In this document: one piece after another, positions 1 through 10,326 of the stretch
Position numbering within the stretch: the stretch's first letter is position 1
Layout: each line of letters starts with the position of its first letter
Assembly: GCF_037042905.1 (NCBI RefSeq)
Contig: NC_087252.1
Location: forward strand, 35,791,556 to 35,855,555
Source: Lytechinus pictus
Taxonomy: Eukaryota; Echinodermata; Echinoidea; Temnopleuroida; Toxopneustidae
Length of the DNA stretch: 64,000 nucleotides
Direction of reading: 5' to 3'
The notes under the pieces: generated by a model
What the model was told of the DNA's origin: nothing
Databases searched by the model: none
The model's input: the letters and a program-made list of their open reading frames with translations, nothing else
Position numbers and translations under genes: made by a program

Positions 1-3000
1 CATATTATTATTGAGAGAAACGAGTGGAATACTGACTAAAAACACAATTGCTAACGAGATATATTATTTAATATACCATGTATGTGATAAATGGAGTATT
101 TTGATATTAAAAATGGCCGCCGAAGGCCCTAACCGTATTGTGTATAATGAGAAAGAGGACCAACGAAATCACAAAAGTGAGCACTGAAATTCATTTATTT
201 GTGATGAATAAATGGGATACTGTCTAAAAAAAACACAATTTTTAACGAAATATATCATTCAGGTTTAAAGTTTGTGTTTAATACTGTATTTCGACTTATA
301 AAATGGCCGCCATAGACATTGATTGTATTATGTAAAATGCGAACTAGGAAATAAATTTTTACACGAGTAAGCACCATAAATGCACGTAATTGTGATCTAT
401 GAGTAAAATATTGTCTGAAAGCATAATTTCTAACAAGATATATCAGTTCTTATGCCAGGTAGGTAATAAATACTGTGTTTTGAAAGTCAAAATGGCCGCT
501 ACAGGCCCAAACAGTATTGTGTACATTGTGAATGGGGACAAATGATGTTAACAGATTTTGGCTTTGCTTGACTAAATGGTGTTGTATGAGTAAAATATTG
601 TCTGAAAACATGATTACTAACGAAATATATCATATCATCTAAAATTTAGGTGATAAATGTTATATTTCAAAATTCAAAATGGCCGCCATATGCCCTTTTG
701 TGAAAATTAACTGTCCTCATTCAATTTGTAGAGTAATGGCCCATGGCGGCCATTTTCCATTTCAGAATGCAGCATTTATCACCTTAAATGCATCAGATAT
801 GATATACCTCGTTAGGAACCATAGTTTTAGACAATATTTCACTCTTACATCACAATTATATGCAATAATTATAGTCAAGCAAAGCCAAAGTCTGTCAAAA
901 TTATATGACCCAAATTACAATGTACATAATAATTTTAGGACCTATGGCAGCCATTCTGAATGTCAAAGTACAGCATTTATTACCTCCATTACCACTCATG
1001 CATCACAGTTACTTGCATATCACGATTTTCACTCTTGTAAAAAGTATATTCCCTATACGCATGTAACATAATTTAGTTAGGGCTTGTATCAGCTATTTTG
1101 AATGTCAAAGTACAGTATTTATCACTAACATGGCAGAAGACATGCTTTATTTCATAAATATCATGTTTTCAAATAACGTTTTATCATACAACATGACTTT
1201 ATGGATTTCACAGTCAAATCCAAATTCTTACAAAATAACATGTCCCCATTTACAATGAAGATAATACTGTTAGGGCCTATAGGGGCCAATTTGAATTTCA
1301 CAATACAGCATTTATCTCATGCATGACAAAAGAAATGATATGTTTCGCTAGAAAACATGTTTTCAGACATTATTTTACTCGGTGATCACAATTACATGCA
1401 TTTTATAGTTCTTACTCTTGTGAAAATTAATTTCTCCAATCGCCAGGCGCGGATCCAGGAGGGGACCGAGCCGGCCCCGGCCTCCCCCCTATTTTTTTAC
1501 AACCTGCAGAAAAAAGTGTACTCTTTAACTTGCTAGAAACTATGAAAAACAGAAAGAAAAGTAAAAAAAGAGGTATCATACCCATGATGTGTAATTTGCA
1601 GCTTCGTAACGGCCGGCCCGACCCGACCCGACCCCGAAAGGAAACAAGAAAAAGGTGAGGGGATCAATTGGAAAATAGACTGTATATAAAAAAAATTAGC
1701 TCGCACTTCGCGCTCGCATTGCTTGTGTAATAAATCCCATTTAAGAGGATTAATGGCACTTATATATCCAGTTCTGAAATCAATTTGCACACAATATTTT
1801 AGCTCGCACATCAAGCTTTCGTTATTTTGTTTGATTTTAACAAATTGTTTATCAAAATTTTTGGCTCGCGCTGCGCGCTCGCATTGATTTGTGAGTCACC
1901 CATCCTCTTTGAAAATTATTACCAAAATTTGTCAAAATGCTCCTTTATCATGTCAGTATATCAACAAATTAAGCTCGTGCTTCGCGCTCGCATGTAATTG
2001 TTTGTGAACACACAACTTGTTCTTTATTTAAATAAAAACGCGCTTAGATTGTCCAGTTTTCAGGTCGGAATATAAAAAAATTTGAGCTAGCGCTTCGCAC
2101 TCTCATTATTTAATAGGTGATACTTGTACCCTCTTCATTAATCACTAAAGAGCAGTCCTAATTGAGTCCCTTTTCACGTTACTATAATAAAATTTCGGCT
2201 CGCGCTTCGCGCTCGCATTGTTTAGTTGGATACTTATCTTTTTCATGATTATAAAATCTCCTCAGAATCTTCAGGTCTAAGGAGATAAAATATCAAATAA
2301 TTTGAGCTCGCGCTTTGTGCACGCATTATATTAAGACCACATGAGATACCTTATTTTGTTTATAACAATAAAAACTAACATATTCTTAAAATTTCAGTCT
2401 TTAGTTAGGACTACCCCCTGAAAAACCAACAAAAAATCAGATTATAGCGACAAATCGAGAAAAATGTTGATTAAAATATTTTTCGCCCCCCCCCCTATTG
2501 GCGAAAGCTGGATCCGCCCCTGATCGCATTTTACATAATGTATAATGGGCATATGGCGGCCATTTCGAATGTCAAAATACAGCATCTATCACATAAATTG
2601 CATTTTTATTTCGTTAGAAATTATGTTTTTAGCCAGTATTCCACTCGCTTATCTTAATATTTGTAATATGTATTTTAGTACTCACTCTTGTGATTTTTTT
2701 TGTCCCCATGAACAATGTACATGTACATAATACTGTCAGGGCATTTAGTGGGTTTTTTAATATTAAAATGCTTCATTTATTACATGCATGACATAACAAA
2801 TGATACATTTCGTTAGCAATCATGTTTTCGATCAATTATTTCACTAAAATTATTTTTTTTTGTGCTCACTTTTGTGAAATATTGTTTTCCCCATTCATAT
2901 TGTACATAATATAGAATACATGGGTCTATGGCGGCCATTTTGAATATCTAGAAAATCTTTTTTTGTCAAAAAAAAAAAAAAATTGTTTTTTCAGAGTGTT

Positions 3001-3240
3001 TCACTCCTGCAACACAAATACATATAACCAATGTGTGGGCAATTTTATGATTTTCATGGGTAATTTGCATATTTTGGCGGCCATATTGGATTTTGCCAAT
3101 TTGCGGAAAATGCTCAAGGTTACACGAGTGGCATCATTCAGATTCATCATCAGCACCCTCGAATTGACAAAAAACCATCAAAAAATATTGTATATATGAA
3201 AAAACAAGGTTTGGTCAGTTTTTTATGGGGCCTATCTTGG
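1..3240. repeat. Inverted array of a diverged ~190-bp monomer, first copy
   Basis: Up to about position 700 the marker aaatggccgcc recurs at about 112, 301, 491 and 678, a period near 189 bases. From about 743 the same unit runs in the opposite direction, marked by ggcggccat at about 743, 2551, 2930 and 3078 with weaker copies near 945, 1095 and 1285. Each unit also carries a word like aacgaaatatatcat and its complement. The turn lies near 710, so the block is a large imperfect foldback. A mobile element interrupts it at 1444-2522. Short open frames inside (for example 679-1071) follow the repeat and are not taken as genes. Confidence 0.8.
1444..2522. mobile_element. Non-autonomous hAT-like element, full copy with 5-bp target duplication
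   Basis: It begins CAGGCGCGGATCCAGG and ends CTGGATCCGCCCCTG, which are inverted repeats of each other apart from one base near the tip. It is flanked by ATCGC at 1439-1443 and 2523-2527, a 5-bp target duplication. The interior holds several copies of the word gctcgcgcttcgcgctcgcat and no coding frame. A relative with the same ends and a different 5-bp duplication lies at 39842-40828. CAGGG-type ends fit the hAT superfamily, and 5-bp duplications are reported for one hAT subgroup. The superfamily call is an inference; the element boundaries are read directly. Confidence 0.85.
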
Positions 3241-3242
3241 AC

Positions 3243-4053
3243 TATTAAGTCTGAATGTTCGAGGTCTTAGAAACAAGGAAAAGAGAAATCAATTATTTCG
3301 TTGGTTTAAACATCAAAAAGCAGATATTGTTTTTCTTCAGGAAACATTTTGGTCACATGATTTAGTATTTATTGTCAGAAATGAATGGTGAGGGCCCTGT
3401 TTTTGTCTCTCATGGAAGTAATCATTCATGTGGAGTCGCTATATTGTTTCAACAAAACCTTGTTATAGAGACTGTTGAAGTTAAACACACAAAAGATGGT
3501 AGGTTATTAATTATGCATGTGATGATAAATGATACAAGCATAATTCTTGTAAATGTGTATGCACCAACACAAAAGAAATATAGAGATAATTTTTTTTTCT
3601 TTGCTCCAAGATATTTATAAGAAGTGTTTTAGTGTTGATTCACGTAATTCCGAAATTATACTCGGTGGTGATTGGAACTGTATAATTAACGTAAAGAAAG
3701 ATGTACAAGGATCAGAAAATAGTTATTAAAGTAAACATAAATATTTACAGAAAATAATTAAGAAACATCTCTATGACGTCTGGAGGAAAATGCATCCTCA
3801 AATGAAACAGTTTACATGGAGAAATGTGTCCCTTAAAAGAGCATCACGGTTAGACTTTTGGTTAGTAGATAAAGGTATATATAATAAATCAATATCAGCA
3901 GATATTAGACCTGCTATTCGAGCAGACCATAATGCAATTTCTTTGAAGATAACTATACAGAAGACTAAAAGAGGTCCAGGTTACTGGAAAATGAATGAGT
4001 CTATTTTAAAGGACAGATCTTACCAAAATCAAATTTGTGTCACTACTGTATAG
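3243..4053 (+). pseudogene. Broken non-LTR retrotransposon endonuclease (APE) domain
   Basis: Translation in several frames gives the ordered motifs of an apurinic-type endonuclease from a LINE: SLNVRGLRNK near 3249, VFLQET (the catalytic glutamate region) near 3330, VNVYAPT near 3550, GGDWNC near 3664, RASRLDFWLV near 3838 and ADHNAISLKI near 3925. At least two frameshifts or stops lie between them. No reverse transcriptase follows, since at about 4054 the sequence passes into the second copy of the ~190-bp array. The motif style suggests an L1/Tx1-like lineage, but this is not firm. The domain would nick target DNA for target-primed reverse transcription; this copy is dead. Confidence 0.8.
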
Positions 4054-4079
4054 CATCTTTTTGAAACACACATTTATCT

Positions 4080-5635
4080 GAAAATTATCTGTCCTCATTC
4101 AATTTGTAGAGTAATGGCCCATGGCGGCCATTTTCCATTTCAGAATGCAGCATTTATCACCTTAAATGCACCAGATATGATATACCTCGTTAGGAACCAT
4201 GGTTTTAGACAATATTTCAATCTTACATCACAATTATATGCAATACTTATAGTCAAGCAAAGCCAAAGTCTGTCAAAATTATATGACCCAAATTACAATG
4301 TACATAATACTTTTAGGACCTATGGCAGCCATTCTGAATGTCAAAGTACAGCATTTATTACCTCCATTACCAATATGTGATGTATTTATTTAGAAATCAT
4401 GTTTAAGACAATATTTTTACTCATGCATCACAGTTACTTGCATATTACGATTTTCACTCTTGTAAAAAGTAGATTCCCTATACGCATGTAACCTAATTTA
4501 GTTAGGGCTTGTATCAGCTATTTTGAATGTCAAAGTACAGTATTTATCACTTACATGGCAGAAGACATGCTTTTTTTCATAAATATCATGTTTTCAAATA
4601 ACGTTTTATCATACAACATGACTTTATGGATTTCATAGTCAAATCCAAATTCTTACAAAATAACATATACCCATTTACAATGTAGATAATACTGTTAGGG
4701 CCTATAGGGGCCATTTTGAATTTCACAATACAGCATTTATCTCATGCATGACAAAAGAAATGATATGTTTCGCTAGAAAACATGTTTTCAGACATTATTT
4801 TACTCGGTGATCACAATTACATGCATTTTATAGTTCTTACTCTTGTGAAAATTAATTTCTCCAATCGCCAGGCGCGGATCCAGGAGGGGGCCGAGCCGGC
4901 CCCGGCACCCCCTTTTTTTTAATACCTGCAGAAAAAAGTGTACTCTTTAACTTGCTAGAAACTATGAAAAACAGAAAGAAAAGTAAAAAAAGAGGTATCA
5001 TACCCATGATGTGTAATTTGCAGCTTCGTAACGGCCGGCCCGACCCGACCCGACCCCGAAAGGAAACAAGAAAAAGGTGAGGGAAAATAGACTGTATATA
5101 TATATATAAATTATGTTTTTAGCCAGTATTCCACTCGCTTATCTTAATATTTGTAATATGCATTTTAGTACTCACTCTTGTGATTTTTTTTGTCCCCATG
5201 AACAATGTACATGTACATAATACTGTCAGGGCATTTAGTGGGTTTTTTAATATTAAAATGCTTCATTTATTACATGCATGACATAACAAATGATACATTT
5301 CGTTAGCAATCATGTTTTCGATCAATTATTTCACTAAAATTTTTTTTTTTAGTGCTCACTTTTGTGAAATATTGTTTTTCCCATTCATATTGTACATAAT
5401 ATAGAATACATGGGTCTATGGCGGCCATTTTGAATATCTAGAAAATATATGGCGGCCATATTGGATTTTGCCAATTTGCGGAAAATGCTCAAGGTTACAC
5501 GAGTGGCATCATTCAGATTCGTCATCAGCACCCTCGAATTGACAAAAAACCATCAAAAAATATTGTATATATGAAAAAACAAGGTTTGGTCAGTTTTCTA
5601 TGGGGCCTATCCTGGACTACACCAGTTCGTCCAGA
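4080..5635. repeat. Second copy of the ~190-bp array (segmental duplication)
   Basis: From 4080 the sequence repeats 703 onward with few changes, passes through the left part of the hAT-like element, then jumps to the equivalent of about 2619 and runs to the same end word as the first copy (cctatcctggacta near 5620, against cctatcttggacta near 3231). The equivalent of about 1670-2618 is missing. The block is therefore a nearly identical duplication of the first array with one internal deletion. Confidence 0.85.
4869..5108. mobile_element. Truncated copy of the hAT-like element
   Basis: This is the left end of the element described at 1444-2522, with the same left target duplication (ATCGC just before it). 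It breaks off near a short tatata run, and the right end and right duplication are gone. Sharing the same insertion point as the full copy shows that the insertion came before the array was duplicated. Confidence 0.8.
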
Positions 5636-5639
5636 ATCT

Positions 5640-7140
5640 ATATGATTTAATCGACATTGCGTCCGCTCACCATTTCGTCTAATAACCGGTTGGTCCAATA
5701 GCCATTTTAGTCTATAAACCATTTGGTCTAAATGGATAAGTGATTATTGGACCAAATGGTTGTTAGACAAAATATTGATGGACGCTATGGTATAAGACTA
5801 AATGAAGGTAGACAATATGGTGAGTGGACGAGTTGGCAGTAGACGAATTGGCAACTTACCTCATCAAGCAATAGTATCATTATTATCGCTTTTATTATTA
5901 TCATTATCATCATGCCATTTGACAGCGGTAATCGTGCCAACATACATCAAAGAAATAGTTGTGATAATCTCTTATAATATTAACATTAAAATAAATCAAG
6001 TAGGACTGGTAGTTGTGCATCAAACAATATAATTGGTATTATCATGATTATTGACCTTAATATCATTATCATCATTATTATTACCCTCATCGTGATCATT
6101 ACGCCAATTTACTGCCGCTCTCATGCCTAAATGCGTCGAAGAAATTGCTCTTTGGTATAATATCATACCGTACAATAATATGCATAACAGAAAATAAAAT
6201 GCAGATTGCCATGGGTATTGTATATAGTAAAAAAGGTTAACTAAAAAGAAGAGGTGCAGTGAATAATGGCTATTTGAACTGACCACATTTGACCATATTA
6301 AGTGGAAGAAAAGCAGAGAATAAGATATGAGCAAACACGTTAATAAACAATATATAAAATGAGCATGTTTAGTACAACTTCAACTTCGTCCAATTGCCAA
6401 CTCGTCTGCTGTCATTTGGTCTACCATCAGTTCGTCCCATATCCACATGGTCTAATTGACATTTCGTCCACTCACTATTTCGTCTAATGACCGGTTGGTC
6501 CAATAGCCATTTAGTCCATAAACCATTTGGTCTACATGTAATTGGATAAGTGTTTATTAGGCGAAATGAATAAAAAAGAAGGGTATAATCAACTAGTTAT
6601 TACTTGTCAGACGAAATGATTATAGACAAACCGGTGATGAAACGAAGTGATTGTTGGACCAAATGGTTATTGGACCAAATGGTTGTTAGACAAAATATAG
6701 ATGGACGGAATGACATTATACTAAATGAAGGTAGACCACGTGGTAAGTGGACGAGTTGGCAGTAGACGAAATGGCAATTTACCTCATCAAGCAATAGAAT
6801 TATATTATCGCTATTATCATCATTATCATCATGCCATGTGACAGCGGTAATCATGCCAATATATATCAAAAATATTGTTCTGATAATTTCTTATAATAGT
6901 AACATCAAAATAAATCAAGTAGGTAGTTGTGCATTAAAAAATACCATTGATATTATTTACCTTATCATCATCATCATTATTATTACCCTCATCATGATCA
7001 TTACGCCAATTTACTGCCGCTCTCATGCCTAAATACATCGAAGAAATTGCTCTTTGGTATAATATCATACAGCACAATCATGACAATAATGTGGATAACA
7101 GAAACAGAATGCGCACCCTTTGGACTACCATGGGTATTAT
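5640..7140. repeat. Duplicated block rich in 'ttggtctaat'-type words
   Basis: Two direct copies, about 5640-6380 and 6390-7140, are offset by 0.8-0.93 kb. Each begins with short words such as accatttggtcta, ggttggtccaatagcc and cgagttggcagtagacga in both orientations. Each then runs into cattatcatcatgcca and a shared tail (tgctctttggtataatatcata). The second copy has about 120 extra bases near 6560-6680. No coding frame is supported. The same word family forms a clean array at 56290-56790. Confidence 0.7.
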
Positions 7141-8240
7141 ATACAGTGCGTCCAAGAATAAAAAACGAAACTGAGATTTAGTGTATTTTTTTGCTATCAT
7201 GATCATAATTTTGCTTCATGAAATGTACATGTACGGAAAGATATGCTTCTCTTCTTTCATTTGAAGCCCATCTCAACGTTCATAATGAATGCATGACTGA
7301 GTTAGAAAACAATGGAAAGTGGTGTTCCCAAATTTTCAGTCGCAAGAGCAAGTTGCGATTTTGAGTTAGTTTTTCTGGTTTTTAGTGCTGACTATTCGGA
7401 AAGCAAAGTTCATAACTTAAATATGCATCTTTTATTCTTTCATATGAAATATCACGCGTTAAATATGATTGACGCAATGTTGAAGAAAAAAAGTTGCCTG
7501 AAAACAGGCCCGATTACTACCTATTCGGCGGATCGTTGAAAAACAATCATTTCGTTTTCTCAACGTTTCCATATAGTGTTAATTCACATTTAATTCGCTG
7601 GATGTAAAGCCTCGTACTTTTGATTCAATTATGGTTTATTACGTGGCAGTCATGGGCCACTTTTCATCACTTTATGATGGCAACAACAGGCCCAAAGAAC
7701 AATCTAAAAAACCCAGAAAAGAACACACCATCTGACACAAGAGATCTTTGCCTTATTATTGAAACTTCCATAAACCCTATCCTAAAAGCTCTCCGAAATC
7801 AAACCTTGTGCCCCTCCTATTTGAGAATGCATCTAAATTTTCCTTTGTTTAATTTAATGTTCCATAAATGTCGGATGCTTCATTTTAGTAAGAATGATAA
7901 TAATAATTGTAGTATTTGTTCTGGTATAACTACGACACTTATATGCCGTGAATTTGTTTTCAAATTTACCGGACATGACAAATTCACCCTTTTGATTTAA
8001 TTTGTAGAATCCCCCTCCCCACTTACATATAACTCTACTTCTTTGTTTACATTGTAATAACAGATAAAATAATACGTCTTTTACATATATTTGGAAGTAT
8101 CTCTTACTTGGTTCTAATTTCTCACATGCTCATCCTCGCTTCAATTGCTTTAATGTTTGTTTGATTTTTTTTAACTAAATGCGTTTTGATGAAATTTGAA
8201 TCTATGTCTTTTTATCCATTTCAATGTTTATAATTATGTT
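7141..8240. other. No recognised feature
   Basis: AT-rich sequence with short open frames at 7312-7539 and 7620-8000. Neither shows a known motif, a splice context or convincing composition, and I see no repeat boundary. Confidence 0.4.
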
Positions 8241-8246
8241 TGTAAA

Positions 8247-9800
8247 CTATCGACCGGTGATGGAAGAACTTCAATATGAACTGGTTTTCGTAAGAATTAC
8301 TCTACAGATTTGGCAATATTGGACATATATGATAAAATAACATCTGCCATCGCCAAAAAGCAATTTGTCGTAGGTGTCATGTTAGACCTGTCCAAGGCAT
8401 TCGACACCCTTAATCATAAAATTCTACTCCATAAGCTCGAACAAAGTGGTGTAAGGGGAACGCCACTTGGATGGTTTAGTGATTATATTTCCAACCGGCA
8501 ACAATATACTGAATTTGACAATCATAAATCCGATATCCTAAATCTGAAATGTGGCGTCCCACAAGGGTCTATACTCGGGCCTCTCTTATTCTTAGTTTAT
8601 GTAAATGATATCTCACATGTTTCTCCCAATCTACAATATGTCTTGTTTGCTGACGACACAACCCTACTTTACGCTGATGAAAATCTGGATAATATTTTTT
8701 CTCTGTATAACACCGAACTCCCTAAATTATTAAATTGGCTTCGTTCTAATAATTATCGCTCAATATCAGTAAGACCAATTATATAGTATTTCACAGTAAA
8801 AACAAACCAATCGTCGATAACCCAAATCATAACATTATTGCAAACAATACTATCTTAGAAAAGAAGTCAACAGTGAAGTTCCTAGGTATTTTACTTGACG
8901 AATGTCTTACATGGAACCCCCAGTTTGAAAACCTTAAACTTAATGTATCACGTACGCTTGGCATCATGTCTAAGCTTAAATTCTACCTTCCCACTAAGGC
9001 GATGATTTTATTGTACAACTCATTTATCTTGTCTTCATTGTCATATGGTATTATTGTCTGGGGAAATTGTTATTCCAAACATATAGATATGCTGTTCAAA
9101 TTACAAAAGAGAGCTGTAAGGTTGTGTACAGGGTCTCATTATCTAGCCCACACCGACCCAATTTTTAAAGAGCTTGGATTACTAAAAGTTGCGGATATAA
9201 ATACCATCCAGACAGCACTTTTCATGTTTAGATTGAAAAATAAGATATTGCCTTCCCAATTCAATTCTATGTTCATATGTAATTACCAAATTCATTCGTA
9301 TAACACAAGAGGCTCAGAAAATTACCATTTAATAAATCCGCGAACTTTGTTAACATCTAAATCAATAAGACACAGGGGCCCCGACGTCTGGCATTCACTT
9401 CCCACCGAGATCAAGCAATACTCGTTTTTATCGGCATTCAAAAGAAAATTAAAATACCACATTTTATCTACATATTAGTTGGAAGATAGGTCGATTTTGT
9501 TCATGTAAGGGGGGGGGGGGGGTGTTTAGGAGTTATCTGGGCAAGTTACAGTTAAGTTTATTTATGCTTTATTTGTATGTTATTTTATCAAGTTATGTAT
9601 ATGTATTTCTGCAATCGTATTCTTTAATTGGGAATAACCCCTTTCAAGCTCCTTGTAGCTTTTTGGTTTTCCCATATTTCTCCTATAAGTTTTTTATAAT
9701 CTCAAATTCATGTACCTGATTTCTATATATGTAATTCAATTATTAACGTTTTATATTTTGAATGTATATATTTTGTATTGTTTTTTATCATGAGAAATAA

Positions 9801-9831
<31 letters not shown>

Positions 9832-9832
9832 C
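8247..9832 (+). mobile_element. Broken CR1/L2-like LINE, reverse transcriptase part, with (TCAA)n tail
   Basis: NYRPV (8247) is followed after an internal deletion by TGFRKNYSTDLAILD. A frame at 8310-8786 then has the RT signatures DLSKAFDTLNHKILL, CGVPQGSILGPLLFLVYVND and VLFADDTTLLY (catalytic ADD). A frameshift near 8765 leads to a second frame, 8873-9478, beginning KFLGILLDECLTW and ending with the typical CR1/L2-type C-terminus (YNTRGSENYH, RHRGPDVWHSLPTEIK, then KRKLKYHIL). After the stop come a poly-G tract near 9509, an AATAAA near 9796 and a (TCAA)n run to about 9832. The endonuclease half is absent, so the copy is 5' truncated and inactive. Confidence 0.9.
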
Positions 9833-10057
9833 TAGTGTCTTTTTGTCTATCCTTAGCCATCGGTCAATGGGTTTTAACATTTTCTTGCAATTGTAATTTC
9901 TTGTTCTGCTTTTTCCAGGAATAAAATGAATAAAAGTAAATAGACAGAACTTGACAAAAGTCGCGTACGTTCATGTGCACGTACGTGACCTTGACGTACA
10001 TGTATGTATGTACTAATTATGTAAAATTTCATTCACCCCGACTTGATGCGCGCTACT
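9833..10057. other. 3' flank of the GTPase gene
   Basis: Short non-coding stretch between the LINE tail and the stop codon of the minus-strand GTPase gene. It should hold part of the 3' UTR of that gene. I see no clear AATAAA on the minus strand here, so the UTR end is not placed. Confidence 0.4.
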
Positions 10058-10326
10058 TTACATTATCTCACACTTTCTTTTGGGCAGTGGCTCCTTCTCT
10101 TTTCGCCAGTGGAAGGTGATGTTATCATCGGCTCGCTTGATACAGGCTTCCAGGATCTTGAGAAGAGCAATGTGTTTCTTAGAATCCATCTCGTGGTTTG
10201 AAGCTGTGTAGTTCTCAATGAAGAATAGACTGTTCTTCTCCATACCAGCTAAGGTGATGTCGCAAATGATCTCATCCTGGTTCAAGATGCTCTCTGCAAA
10301 GGTTACGACCATGACCGGATACGAGC
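10058..10326 (-). CDS. GTPase gene, terminal exon with CaaX end
   Basis: Begins after catcatgcag with two bases of a split glycine codon, then SYPVMVVTFAES, MEKNSLFFIENYT and a helical tail, ending PLPKRKCEIM and TAA at 10060-10058. The last four residues fit CaaX (C-E-I-M) with Lys-Arg-Lys just before. Confidence 0.85.

Noticed and set aside
679..1071. 130-codon frame, with a near copy at 4114-4380
   Set aside because: It follows the ~190-bp monomer; the copy is shortened by an in-frame change and no domain is seen.
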